From positions 10,628,332-10,692,331 of the forward strand of contig OX328131.1 of assembly GCA_946811695.1 (NCBI GenBank): a stretch of DNA of 64,000 bases. Direction: 5' to 3'. Positions 24,432 to 29,895 of this stretch are shown in pieces (position 1 is the stretch's first letter; the number at the start of each line of letters is the position of its first letter). The notes below the pieces were generated by a model, which saw only the letters and a program-made list of their open reading frames with translations, searched no databases and was not told the origin of the DNA. The translations under genes and the position numbers were made by a program. Source of the stretch: Gonocerus acuteangulatus (Eukaryota > Arthropoda > Insecta > Hemiptera > Coreidae).

Positions 24432-27400
24432 AATTTGAACCACCTATATTTTCGTGATCTTTGGGGTCTGAAACGAAAAAGTTTCTAGTCTGCACTTCCG
24501 GATTGCGTCATGAGGTCAACCTCATAAGCGGGTTCTCCCTATGGAGGTAGGAAGAAACCGCGCTAAAATGTTTTTTATTTTCTGATTATTGGTTTTGCAA
24601 TTCAGATTATGATGTAGGGAAGAGATTTTTTAATTTTATTTTATATTTCAATGGGAACAAGGTTAGCTCAGTGGTAGAGCACTGGACTAATAAGCTGGAG
24701 GCCTGAGTTCAAATCCCGAGCATGCACTAAAGATTTTTTCTTCTAGTGTCTTCGTTCATGGGTTGAAATCGGCCTCCCTGGCTATCCCTAGGCCAACCCA
24801 GCCTTTAATTAATTTAATAATGGGTACATTGGGTGCTAATGACTCTAGCAGTCGAAGCGGCCGGAGCATAGTACTGACCACACTATCTCTCTCTAGATAC
24901 CTCTATAGTATCTGCCCCTCAGGGCCCTCGTGGCATGTTATGGGACTGATTTTTTTTTTTTTTTTTATATTTCGAAATGTAACAATATATCAGATCATGC
25001 CATAAGTAACGTCGGTGGACTGTAGAATGTGTCGATCCAAGTTTTTCTGCTAGGAGTTGGTCGTCAAGCTCTGTTGCTAGACCTGTACGAGGCTTGTCTT
25101 CAAGCTTGAGGTTTACAGATCGAAATTGTTCAAACCCCCGCTGCACTTGTCGCTGCCTAATGACAGTTTTGCCCTATATTTCTACAACTGTTCTATAAGT
25201 TTAAGAAGCAACATTTTCTCCTTTATCGAAATCCCAAAGCACAACATGGCATAAGTGTTGTCTTGGGAGATCCATTGCAAATGAAATTTCAAACACAGAA
25301 TAAATAAGTTTCATGAACCAAAATATGATAAATAGAAGTGTATATAAATCTATAATAAACAAAAATAAATTGAAAAGGAGGGAATATAAACAGAGAGAAT
25401 ATTAAAAACATACATTACTTATGGGATGTCCTGATACATTAAATGTGTAGACGACAGTAGTCGAATACATTGTGTAAAAGTTAATATAGATTTTATTTGA
25501 AAATGGAAAAACTTTTGTAATTTGATAGAATTAGTATATAGCTCACCATTTATTAAGCTTTGAATTGCTTCATTTATTGCTTCTTGGAGGCACTTATTTC
25601 TTTCTGGATCATTTTTCTCACAGGTTTTCCAACCAAGAGCTAAAAAATGGAATGATTTTAGGCATATGAAATCGCTATCACTTATTGCTCTAAATCACTG
25701 AGCCTAAAATTATATAAGTCTAGTTTTTTTAGCACATTATGAAGGATTGAGCTTCATTGAATTGCGCCCATGAAAATATTTTTTAAAAATGTTTAAAAGA
25801 TAGGGATGCTGGTTCCAAGTCGATAGTTGTCCAGCCCACTATGGAGGGGCTGTTCAAAATTGTTTGGACACTAACTATCCATGGTGTTGGACAGGTTGTG
25901 GTGGGCCGGTATCTTGGCCGGCTCAATCTTCACACTTCACACCCTTGGATTTCTTCGAATGGGAAGAAATCTATTAGGAGCCCATTGGCTCAAAGGAGAC
26001 ATAATTAGTTTTTATTGAAAGTAGTGTAGTTGTTTTGTGTAGTGGAAATACAAATGGGAAAGCTGCCGGAATATTTCCCTCAGAATTTCACGCATTGGTA
26101 TTAGAACTATTCCATGAACGGGGCATGGTTTTAGCGCAAGGAAACAAAGTCCCCAGAAGACTCAGAAAATAGCATACTATGGGTCAACTATGGGTTGAAG
26201 GTGCCTTATTTTAGAATGACGGTTGATCTTATTTTTACGTTTTTATAATTCTTTTGGTTAATTCAATAGCTTCTAAAACTTTTAAGGCTCATATTTTCGT
26301 TTTTCTGGCATTCTGAACATTGGGTATGATGCCCCTCTTGCGCCGGAACAAGTGTTCTGGAGTATTTTCTAGAATAAGTTTCATGAGAGCGAACAGACAC
26401 ATACACATCTATCTGCGTGTGTACATATATTCACTTTGTTAGGCTCCTCTATTAAGATGGAAAACAGGATTAGCCATGAAATACAAAAAATAATAATGGC
26501 TGACGACAGGGCGTCTTATGCAAACCTCAAGCTACTCAAATCAAACATTCTCTAAACGAAGAGGAACCTAAAACTGTACAATACTCTTGTCAAAACGGTT
26601 GGTCTGTACGGGTTGGTGCCTTCTATCGCAATAGATAGAAAATCGAAGATGAAGAGTAATGCCAAAACCGCAGCCACTGAAAGATAAGGATATTGTTCGT
26701 TTTATAAAACCATGCAGGCTGCGATGGGCAGGTCATATTGTGAGAATGAATGAAGATGGGACACACGTTATATGCTGTTACATATGTTATATGCCAGCTG
26801 TTCTAATTATATGTAGCCTTGTTGAGTTAGTTAATAAACATAGCTCATACAGCGGAGACTGGCTCTACATCGACCTTAGTTACAATGCAACTCCGAAGGC
26901 TGACCAGCTATCACCAGCAGAGGTCCTGATGAAGGGGAAAATGAGGACGAAACTTCCTGTATATGAGGAAGACCTGAAGTCATGTAGACCGGGCATTCGA
27001 AGGATCCTTCAGAAGAAGCAGGTATATTATTTCAACAGAGGAAAGAAGAAGGTATCAGAGATTAAGGATAGACAGCCGGTCTGGATGAGAGGAGGTCTGG
27101 GGAAGAAAGGTCTGAAGTGGATAGAAGGGAGGATTATTAAGAGACTCCCTGAACCAAGGTCCTATCTGGTGAAGACCCCTGATAGAGGCGTTTATAGGCG
27201 AAATAGGATTTACCTTAAAGTGAAAATAGATTAAGAAAATTTGTATTATTATTATAATAGTTAAGTGTCCCTCTAAATCGTTAATGAAAAGGGGACATGT
27301 TACATATGTTATATGCCAGCTGTTCTAATTATATATAGCCTTGTTGAGTTAGTTAATAAACATATCTCAAGCAGTGATTTTGTGCTTATTATTATGCAAT

Positions 27401-28437
27401 GGAATTCTTAGGAAAAACGAGAAATAGATGCAAGCCAAGAAGCTGTTGGAAAGACGACGTAGAAAGAGATGCAGCTCGTAAAAAAAAAAAAGTCCGTCTC
27501 GCAGGAACTGCAGCATCTTAGCGCGGTTCCGTTCTTATCCCTAGTCTAATTTGGAAAGAATAAAATAGAAGCAGTTATTATTTTGGTTCCACCTGTCTTG
27601 AAAGGTCTTTATTTACGATCTTACCTGGAAGGGTCGGCTGACACTAGAAACGGTCCCGCTACATAGAAGGTCTTGGAATCTTGGAACTCTATGTTTTTAA
27701 CAATAAATTGTTTTTGTTATTTTACTTAACCAGTTTTATTGTCAAATACATTATCCAACTATAAGCAATTAAAAAATAACAAGGAGTAAAACAGACAAAA
27801 AGTACCGTTCGAATAAACGAAATCAATTAATTTAAAGTTTTAAGCACTTATTTCTCCGATTGACATCGCCTAGTTAAAACTTTCTTCAGAACCTTTTTTG
27901 TAGAGCATTTAGTAAGCTTTCGAATGGTAATCATCCGTTTCACAAGATTGTCAACGGTTTTCGAGATACTAACGAAAGTATACAAAGTTACCAAAACTTT
28001 TTATGTCTGTTAATAAAATATTTTATTCTAACCCTTCCTTAACTCCAAACGTAACCAAAATTTCAACATATTAGTTTTAATAAAAGTAGAACATGCAGAA
28101 AATGTTTCAACTGAATCCCATGATTCAGTAACCCAAACCAAAAACGGTATTCAAAAACTATTTTTCCTATTTTCTCGAAAACGGTTAAAGCTATCGCCTT
28201 GAAAATGGTTTCATTCGTTTTCCTAGTCCAAGAAGCATATAAAACGAGTACTTACAAGCTTATGAACTCAAAAACGTAAGCGTTACGATTTTTTTTCGCG
28301 AATTTCTCCCCAAACGCCATCTTCCAGTGGGCGGATTCTGCTGGTTAACGAACTTGACCTTTCAAATTGGACGACTGATTTTTGTACCAAATTTCATCAC
28401 AATCGGACCATTAGGAAAGCCAGAAATGAGCGAACAG

Positions 28438-28507
<70 letters not shown>

Positions 28508-28997
28508 TAATTAATTTGAACCACCGTTATTTTCGGTCTCTAGGGGTTCTGAAACGCGAAATTTTCTAGTCGGCACTTCCGGATTGTTTCATGAGATAAA
28601 CCTTCTAAGCGGGGTTCCTCCCTATGAAGGGAGGGAGGAACCGCGCTAAAATGGAAGAATTCTGCCAAGGGCCATGAAGAATGGAAGAGCATAGTCCGGA
28701 AGACCAACGGTCAAAAAGTCCTGAACATTCGGGGAATATGTATGTATATATATATAATAATGGTAGGATTGATAAGAAACTTTTCAAAAATTTATTTATG
28801 TGTTTATCCAAAATACGTGTAGCTACATTCCTACAAACGAATGCTCAAAGGGATTTTAATATGATGCAAAAGAATATTGGAATAATTATAGTGAATGCAT
28901 GCGGCAGCAATGAAGAAATGGTATACTTACGGAGAGCAAGCTGAACCAGTGCGATTTGGCTGAGAAGTAGAAGGGCGTGGCACAGGAGTATGTTCAT
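4808..28997 (-). CDS. takeout/JHBP-like gene A, complete, six exons
   Basis: A six-exon gene read by following splice sites: 28931-28997, 25547-25639, 17658-17808, 15348-15478, 11561-11716 and 4808-4959. All junctions are GT-AG with compatible phases (1,1,2,1,1). The joined frame is 750 bases, 249 residues, the usual size for takeout/juvenile-hormone-binding-like proteins, which are secreted carriers of small hydrophobic ligands in insects. Family signs: a hydrophobic leader (1-22); the N-terminal cysteine pair in [25 protein letters not shown] in exon 3; [16 protein letters not shown] in exon 4; [10 protein letters not shown] and a VFNGNKQL stretch in exon 5; NDNWEIAW and [13 protein letters not shown] at the C-terminus. 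The ligand and tissue cannot be read from sequence. Introns of 2.2-7.7 kb are full of mobile elements. No disabling change was seen. Confidence 0.9.
5205..7438 (-). pseudogene. RTE-like non-LTR retrotransposon ORF, broken
   Basis: Three minus-strand blocks form one LINE polyprotein lacking its 5' part: a linker before the RT (7438-6908), the RT core with [27 protein letters not shown] and the catalytic YADD (6932-6123), and the C-terminal region with [26 protein letters not shown] and [15 protein letters not shown] (6132 down to 5210). Frames change near 6920 and 6130, and a tRNA-type SINE (5658-5856) splits the last part. These phrases are typical of RTE-like elements in insect genomes; the exact clade is my inference. 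It lies in intron 5 of gene A and is inactive. Confidence 0.85.
5658..5856 (-). mobile_element. tRNA-derived SINE with shared GGCGCTAAT tail
   Basis: Flanked by the exact duplication TCTAATTAAT (5648-5657, 5857-5866). On the minus strand: head GGGTCTCCCGTGGTCTTGTG with A-box GTGGCTAGCGCGCTGG, B-box GGGTTCGATCCCC, a body with AAATTTTCTCATCTCAGG, then the tail GGCGCTAATAGCTACG..TGCGCCGT and poly(A). It interrupts the RTE-like ORF. A second member is at 31763-31960. Confidence 0.9.
7465..7955 (+). pseudogene. fragment of I/Jockey-type LINE C-terminus
   Basis: Before the 5S SINE the plus strand reads [11 protein letters not shown] and after it [10 protein letters not shown], then GITVQHFL, corresponding to the C-terminal region of the 699-residue ORF at 33296-35395 (EQVVLTRLRIGHCLLTHGH and TVKHILIDC). 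Cysteines of the zinc-knuckle region are lost. The SINE split it. Confidence 0.65.
7513..7718 (+). mobile_element. 5S rRNA-derived SINE (SINE3 type)
   Basis: The 5' half (7513-7622) is 5S rRNA: GCCAACGGCCATA, GATCACCGAAGTTAAGCAAC (A-box), GGGTGACCG and GTGCTGTTGAC. It then carries a non-5S tail with GGCGCTAATGACC-type sequence (here GACGCTAATGACC) ending GCCGT and a 33-base A-run. Flanked by the duplication ATACGAATTGGC (7501-7512, 7719-7730), so it was retroposed. It is not a functional 5S gene. Confidence 0.9.
8259..8328. repeat. (TA)n microsatellite
   Basis: About 35 TA dinucleotides, ending directly at GGCGCACGGTTGTGCGACAG, the start of the dispersed repeat below. Confidence 0.9.
8330..9720 (+). 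repeat. dispersed repeat family with nested TTAA element
   Basis: Starts GGCGCACGGTTGTGCGACAG as at 44510, then is interrupted by the element at 8395-9179, and resumes TTAGAGCCGATTTTTACCC, AAATTTTACACAGGTAT and CGCTTCCAGG as at 44570-44880. No open frame of note. The class is unresolved. Confidence 0.6.
8395..9179. mobile_element. TTAA-flanked element, piggyBac- or Kolobok-like
   Basis: TTAA at both edges (8391-8394, 9180-9183) encloses short inverted ends CGGGCA...TGTGCCCG. The related repeat at 44510 lacks this insert. Inside are GGGCAAGGGCCGCTTGAGCG near 8398 and the related GGGCAAGGGCCGCTCAAGCG near 9029. No transposase frame, so class is tentative. Confidence 0.45.
9720..10223. other. 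no recognisable gene
   Basis: AT-rich intron 5 sequence of gene A, without coding signal or repeat edges that I can name. Confidence 0.4.
10224..11330 (+). mobile_element. HINE/Helentron-like rolling-circle element with (TA)n
   Basis: 5' end GTCCGACTCGCAGGAACTGC followed by TTAGCGCGGTTCC; 3' end is a hairpin (GGTTCCTCCCT / AGGGAGGAACC) followed by GCGCTAA. The subterminal TTAGCGCGGTTCC is the exact inverse of the 3' GGAACCGCGCTAA. A long interrupted (TA)n tract (11030-11192) lies before the 3' part. No target duplication; it sits in an A-run (ATAAAAA/ATACG). This architecture is that of Helentron-associated INEs. A short piece at 10341-10400 matches a PLE terminus. Short frames with YIYIYI runs are microsatellite artefacts. 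Confidence 0.75.
11561..11716 (-). CDS. gene A exon 5
   Basis: 156 bases between acceptor TTTTGCAG and donor GTATAT. It completes a TGG codon and encodes [28 protein letters not shown] plus one base. Same length and phases as 40812-40967 of gene B. This is the conserved strand plus NGxKxL region of takeout-like proteins. Confidence 0.92.
12144..12620 (-). pseudogene. DUF7869-like transposon ORF, C-terminal fragment
   Basis: A 158-residue frame beginning [12 protein letters not shown] with the phrase [20 protein letters not shown], followed by [11 protein letters not shown] and [11 protein letters not shown]. The pattern 'RGHS-x-C/D...F/NIG...W...PF-V' recalls the C-terminal DUF7869-type domain found in transposon-derived insect proteins; this match is from memory of the family pattern and is tentative. 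No upstream exons of a complete gene are evident. The last 40 codons contain a perfect hairpin. It is bounded by the terminal motifs of the 11780-13088 element. Confidence 0.5.
12184..12230. repeat. perfect 21-bp hairpin
   Basis: CTAAGGCCGGGTGAGTTTGA (plus one A) is mirrored exactly at 12210-12230 across a 5-base loop (GGCAG), inside the coding frame. Confidence 0.9.
13139..13396. mobile_element. palindromic PLE-terminus element within (TA)n, carrying two hammerhead-like motifs
   Basis: Arms 13139-13263 and 13272-13396 are exact inverted copies with an 8-base loop (TATGTTGT). Each arm holds CTGAAGA, a 5-bp stem GTCGG/CCGAC and GAAAT. (TA)n lies on both sides (13090-13106, 13397-13445). A close relative is at 24103-24344. 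Frames in both arms are mirror artefacts. Confidence 0.75.
13305..13345 (+). ncRNA. hammerhead-like motif (weak)
   Basis: CTGAAGA-A-GTCGG..CCGAC-GAAAT. Stem II is good, but GAAAT replaces GAAAC and stem I is only about 2 bp. The mirror copy lies at 13190-13230 on the minus strand. Confidence 0.4.
13446..14117. other. gene A intron 4 sequence shared with gene B
   Basis: No gene. 13720-14100 is similar to 41950-42400 and 42410-42560 in intron 4 of gene B (for example CTATTCAAAATAAGCAATTT), so it is ancestral intron kept in both duplicates. Confidence 0.6.
14275..15194 (+). mobile_element. PIF/Harbinger DNA transposon, decayed
   Basis: Terminal inverted repeats GGGTGCGTTTACACTTG / CAAGTGTAAACCCACCC with a TAA duplication on each side (14272-14274, 15195-15197), the 3-bp TWA target of PIF/Harbinger. 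It contains a broken N-terminal transposase. A deleted relative is at 19352-19789. Confidence 0.85.
14453..14792 (+). pseudogene. HARBI1-like nuclease N-terminus, frameshifted
   Basis: The frame reads [20 protein letters not shown] and [12 protein letters not shown], then stops at 14648. Shifting by one base continues [12 protein letters not shown], then [16 protein letters not shown] and [13 protein letters not shown]. This is the N-terminal pattern of Harbinger transposases (VWVRPW..L..E...F..FLRM...F..L...AIS..ERLA.TLRYLA.G). It ends at a consensus donor (TCAG/GTAAGT), so the original gene was spliced; the DDE exons are absent. Confidence 0.8.
15348..15478 (-). CDS. gene A exon 4
   Basis: 131 bases; acceptor TTTGTCTACAG, donor GTATGC. 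Encodes [19 protein letters not shown], then [18 protein letters not shown] and TANFTF: the Y-x-x-x-G-K-x-L-x-L-P-x-x-G-x-G signature of the takeout family. Its counterpart in gene B is 42588-42718. Confidence 0.92.
15878..16875 (+). mobile_element. Merlin DNA transposon with 8-bp TSD
   Basis: Long terminal inverted repeats of about 150 bases starting GGTAAA, including TTTTGATGCACTAAACACG, flanked by the exact 8-bp duplication ATAAGTAC (15870-15877, 16876-16883). The TSD length and the ISXO2-like N-terminal frame (16350-16547) support Merlin. The right half (16525-16760) matches the interior of the 270-965 copy, including a strong splice donor (CAG/GTGAGT, near 16631). No DDE domain was found, so it cannot move alone. 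Confidence 0.8.
16350..16547 (+). CDS. ISXO2/Merlin-like transposase N-terminal fragment
   Basis: A 65-residue frame with [20 protein letters not shown], then [15 protein letters not shown]. Merlin/ISXO2-type transposases start with a helical segment, 'FL...G-L' and a CxxCG zinc knuckle; here only one Cys of the knuckle remains (GKCGQQ). Family assignment rests on this pattern plus the 8-bp TSD. It ends in TTAATTTCTGCGAGTTGGA, the segment duplicated in the 583-678 palindrome. Likely a remnant. Confidence 0.45.
   Translation: MKLHDFVILIHKREELLKFLIQNKVLSNSLDSGKCGQQLKLNETTFRHRTTFGHRILLISASWID
17191..17399 (-). mobile_element. 5S rRNA-derived SINE, minus strand
   Basis: On the minus strand: 5S head (GCCAACGGCCATAGCCACG, GATCACCGAAGTTAAGCAAC), then GGGTGGCAACC and the tail GGCGCTAATGGCC..GATGCGCCGTT with a long A-tail (T-run 17191-17227). 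TSD about TTCAATTTT on each side. Same family as 7513-7718, lying in intron 3 of gene A. Confidence 0.88.
17658..17808 (-). CDS. gene A exon 3
   Basis: 151 bases; acceptor TTCCTAAG, donor GTAGGT. Encodes [18 protein letters not shown] and [18 protein letters not shown], the 'lgi-ldPl' and 'v-l...nv...gl' blocks of takeout-like proteins. Gene B counterpart 44234-44384. Confidence 0.92.
17940..18092. repeat. (TA)n / (AAAT)n microsatellite block
   Basis: Two (TA)n runs (17950-17996, 18058-18090) are separated by GAAAAAAATAAATAAATAA motifs. They flank a PLE-type terminus on the right. Confidence 0.85.
18105..18300 (-). mobile_element. PLE pseudo-LTR fragment
   Basis: Contains the hammerhead-like motif at 18165-18208 and the layout seen at 42.8 and 56.6 kb (terminus, hammerhead, then sequence toward the EN end). 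Abuts (TA)n. Confidence 0.55.
18165..18208 (-). ncRNA. type I hammerhead-ribozyme-like motif
   Basis: Minus strand: GGCCC-CTGAGGA, a hairpin with one mismatch, GAAAC-AT-GTA, GGGC. Stem I GCCC/GGGC (4 bp), stem III AC/GT and the GUA cleavage triplet fit a minimal PLE-type hammerhead. Confidence 0.6.
18575..18964 (+). pseudogene. LINE RNase H domain fragment
   Basis: Reads [19 protein letters not shown], then [26 protein letters not shown] and [20 protein letters not shown]: the DG.., E, TDS and D catalytic positions of the RNase H domain of I/Jockey-group LINEs, colinear with residues 441-560 of the 33.3-35.4 kb ORF. No RT remains upstream. Confidence 0.8.
19110..19350 (-). pseudogene. LINE RNase H fragment, minus strand
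   Basis: Minus strand: [15 protein letters not shown], then [16 protein letters not shown], preceded by [10 protein letters not shown]. Same domain as above but diverged (DG to DR). It was then cut by the Harbinger MITE at 19352. Confidence 0.65.
19352..19789 (-). mobile_element. PIF/Harbinger MITE
   Basis: Ends GGGTGGGTTTACACTTG / CAAGTGTAAACGCACCC, TSD TTA (19349-19351, 19790-19792). Internal sequence matches both ends of 14275-15194 without the coding part, so it is a deletion derivative. Confidence 0.85.
19831..22522 (-). mobile_element. long HINE/Helentron-like element
   Basis: Minus copy: 5' end at about 22522 (AGTCCGACTCGCAGGAACTG complement), 3' hairpin and CTAA at 19831-19870, (TA)n at 19970-20060. 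About 2.7 kb, with repeated blocks such as ATGGGATTCAGTTGAAACAT (20384 and 20733). A CATGGGCG-type MITE is nested at 21983-22236. No protein-coding frame. Confidence 0.7.
21983..22236 (+). mobile_element. CATGGGCG hAT-like MITE with G/C tracts
   Basis: Terminal repeat CATGGGCGTATATA; TSD CTTCTGTA/CTTTTGTA (7 of 8). Contains a run of G (22010-22018) and GGGGCTGCAGCCCC. Confidence 0.7.
22755..22845 (-). pseudogene. LINE RNase H C-terminal scrap
   Basis: Minus strand [18 protein letters not shown], equivalent to the GHVGxPGNExADxxAK block of LINE RNase H. Confidence 0.7.
22850..23144. other. intron 2 sequence conserved between genes A and B
   Basis: Similar to 48845-49045 (shared ATGGCCTTCTAGA and TTAATAAAGAGAA phrases) before the SINE in each gene: ancestral intron. 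Confidence 0.6.
23145..23340 (+). mobile_element. tRNA-derived SINE, (AAAT)-tail family, gene A copy
   Basis: GGAAGCCTGTTGGCCATGAG head, B-box GGTGGGTTCGATTTCCAC, body ATAACCCGTACT, 3' end GGATATTAAAATCG. It occupies the same intron 2 position as 49046-49222 in gene B, so it was inserted before the gene duplication. Confidence 0.75.
23355..24566 (+). mobile_element. HINE/Helentron-like element with nested palindrome
   Basis: 5' TCGACTCGCAGGAACTGCG with TTAGCGCGGTT; 3' AAACCGCGCTAA. The empty site is visible in the satellite unit of gene B: CAAATTACAAAATG there versus AGCAAATTAAAAAA ... AATG here, without duplication. Its (TA)n tract (24044-24428) has been invaded by the palindromic PLE-terminus element. 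Confidence 0.75.
24103..24344. mobile_element. palindromic PLE-terminus element, second copy
   Basis: Arms 24103-24220 and 24227-24344 with a 6-base loop; nearly the same sequence as 13139-13396, with (TA)n on both sides (24044-24104, 24376-24428). Hammerhead-like motifs at 24155-24195 (minus) and 24251-24293 (plus). Confidence 0.75.
24567..24640 (+). repeat. single-copy relative of the 109/113-bp satellite unit
   Basis: AATGTTTTTTATTTTCTGAT, then TATTGGTTTTGCAATTC and AGATTATG correspond to the unit amplified at 49223-54235. The following AGGGAAGAGATTTTTTAATT matches 54838 beyond the array. Confidence 0.7.
24650..24964 (+). mobile_element. tRNA-Ile-like SINE with T-rich tail
   Basis: Head GGTTAGCTCAGTGGTAGAGC, anticodon-loop-like CTAATAA, T-arm GAGTTCAAATC; the anticodon stem no longer pairs, so it is not a tRNA gene. 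TSD TTATATTTC (24641-24649, 24965-24973). The 3' end is a run of T, not A. The gene B equivalent (54848) is the empty site. Confidence 0.75.
24990..25434 (-). mobile_element. internally deleted mariner
   Basis: Ends TCAGATCATGCCATAAGTAA and (inverted) TCAGGACATCCCATAAGTAA, each preceded by a TA target dinucleotide. 445 bases; a full mariner is about 1.3 kb. Gene B at 54870-54885 (AACAATATACAATAAATATG) retains the empty site. Confidence 0.8.
25010..25278 (-). pseudogene. mariner transposase N-terminus
   Basis: Minus strand from ATG near 25276: [20 protein letters not shown], then [27 protein letters not shown] and HSTVHRRYL, the HTH region of mariner transposases (FxRFRSGxxxLEDxPRxGRP.. STVxRHL). 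Stops and a deletion remove the DDE part. Confidence 0.82.
25547..25639 (-). CDS. gene A exon 2
   Basis: 93 bases; acceptor CATTTTTTAG, donor GTGAGC. Encodes [20 protein letters not shown], then [10 protein letters not shown]: the N-terminal Cys pair of takeout/JHBP proteins. Differs from gene B exon 2 (55335-55427) at only a few residues. Confidence 0.93.
25880..26015 (+). pseudogene. DDE transposase C-terminal remnant
   Basis: Plus strand [20 protein letters not shown] followed by WEEIY and a stop. Corresponds to the GRxGPxxWPPRSPDLTPLDFFLWG block of Tc1/mariner-like transposases. Confidence 0.7.
26016..26449. other. unresolved, possible LINE remnant
   Basis: Near 26045-26100 the plus strand reads [20 protein letters not shown], reminiscent of the 'NGKAxGxDxxxxE' RT-proximal motif; otherwise nothing recognised. 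Confidence 0.35.
26776..27392 (+). mobile_element. internally deleted Ty3/Gypsy-type element, 95-bp LTR
   Basis: LTR start TGTTACATATGTTATATGCC occurs at 26776 and 27298; TSD TATGC (26771-26775, 27393-27397). A purine tract AATGAAAAGGGGA precedes the 3' LTR (27298-27392). The 5' LTR is truncated near 26856 and runs into integrase coding sequence, so most of the interior is deleted. Confidence 0.7.
26855..27234 (+). pseudogene. Gypsy integrase C-terminal fragment
   Basis: Reads [20 protein letters not shown], then [43 protein letters not shown] and YRRNRIYLK. The YxATP..SPAExL..R..RTxLP and PRSY-V...RRNR patterns are the end of Ty3/Gypsy integrases. The open frame continues upstream through the LTR into LINE sequence (start 26659), an accidental fusion. 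Confidence 0.8.
27491..28650 (+). mobile_element. HINE/Helentron-like element
   Basis: 5' AGTCCGTCTCGCAGGAACTG with TTAGCGCGGTTCC, (TA)n at 28441-28503, 3' hairpin GGAGGAACCGCGCTAA at 28633-28648. Inserted without duplication in an A-run of the LINE relic (CTCGTAAA / AATGGAAG). Confidence 0.78.
28931..28997 (-). CDS. gene A exon 1 (signal peptide)
   Basis: ATG at 28997; 22 hydrophobic-rich residues [20 protein letters not shown] plus AL, then one base and donor GTAAGT. Same size as gene C exon 1. Start chosen because it gives the leader and aligns with gene C. Confidence 0.88.
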
Positions 28998-29023
28998 CCT
29001 GAACGGGAGAAGGTTCGAATCAT
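28994..29023 (-). other. upstream ORF overlapping the gene A start
   Basis: ATG at 29023, nine codons (MIRTFSRSG), stop TGA overlapping the main ATG as ATGA. It could allow termination-reinitiation control; no experimental support. Confidence 0.5.
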
Positions 29024-29024
29024 G

Positions 29025-29060
29025 ACTGATTTATTATGAGGAAACGATAGCGATTATATA
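29025..29060 (-). promoter_or_regulatory. gene A core promoter (TATA plus arthropod initiator)
   Basis: TATATAA (29060-29054) and TCAGT (29029-29025) with the predicted +1 A at 29027, about 31-33 bases apart, the expected arthropod arrangement. The leader would be 29 or 30 bases. Confidence 0.6.
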
Positions 29061-29153
29061 CAAACATCCTTAGGCACTAATTTACTTCTTAATAGACTTG
29101 TGAAATCTAGCGGCATATAGAAGGAGAATCCACAACCTTGAATATACTCAACA

Positions 29154-29290
29154 ATGAGCCCATTTGTTTTTTTCGGCGTCTTTTCGACACCGAGGCCTGG
29201 GCCATTAGTGCCAACATGGGGAATTTTCTCCCGCATGAGGTTCAAGGCGTTAGCAACTAGATCACAGAGACATCCGCCGATCCGCCGAGG
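29154..29290 (-). mobile_element. degenerate SINE with shared tail
   Basis: Minus strand: GTGATCTAGTTGCTAACGCC, GGAGAAAATTCCCCATG, GGCACTAATGGCC, GACGCCGAAAAAAA. Resembles the tRNA-type SINE at 5658 with the same tail; it starts about 100 bases upstream of the gene A TATA box. Confidence 0.55.
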
Positions 29291-29349
29291 GCATTTGCCA
29301 TCGGCTTTCCAAGGCATAACAAGAAAACAATATTAGGAAAGAGGATGAA

Positions 29350-29895
29350 CAAGCCACCTCTACACGTTCTTAGGACAACCCTATTTCTTGAAGGAGCCTG
29401 TACGGTGTTATCTCTACACGTAGTTAGGACAACCCTACTTCCTGGGAAACTTGTAGGTTGTTATCTCTACACGTTGTTAGGACAACCCTACTTCCTGGAG
29501 GAACTTGTAGGTTGTTATCTCTACACGTTGTTAGGACAACCCTACTTCCTGGGGAAACTTGTAGGTTGTTATCTCTACACGTTGCTACAACCCTACTTCA
29601 TGGAGGAACTTGTACGGTGTTATCTCTACACGTTGTTAGGACAACCCTACTTCCTGGGGAAACTTGTAGGTTGTTATCTCTACACGTTGCTACAACCCTA
29701 CTTCATGGAGGAACTTGTACGGTGTTATCTCTACACGTTGCAATGACAACCATATTTCTTAGAGGAACACCTACGGTGTTATCTGTGCACGTTGCTAGGA
29801 CAACCCTATTTCTTGGCGGAACCTGTAACGTGTTATCTCTACACGTTGCTAGGACAACCCTAATTCTTGGAGGAAATCGTACGGTGTTATTATTA
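29350..29895 (+). repeat. 54-bp tandem array, about 10 copies
   Basis: Unit contains TTATCTCTACACGTTGTTAG, GACAACCCTACTTCCTGG. 54 is divisible by three, so two overlapping frames stay open for over 130 codons; these are not genes. Lies between gene B and gene A. Confidence 0.85.

Larger units (their letters stand above)
26450..28750 (+). pseudogene. RTE-like LINE C-terminal relic, interrupted twice
   Basis: [57 protein letters not shown], then after the LTR insert [20 protein letters not shown] and, after the HINE at 27491, [17 protein letters not shown]. This parallels the C-terminal part of the 5.2-7.4 kb element. Host gene A exon 1 follows at 28931 on the other strand. Confidence 0.75.

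Noticed and set aside
24660..24735. Functional tRNA-Ile gene
   Set aside because: The anticodon stem does not pair, and it is the head of a 315-base retroposon with a TSD.
26659..27234. Single 191-residue host protein
   Set aside because: Sections belong to a LINE C-terminus, an LTR and a Gypsy integrase; fused by insertion and deletion.
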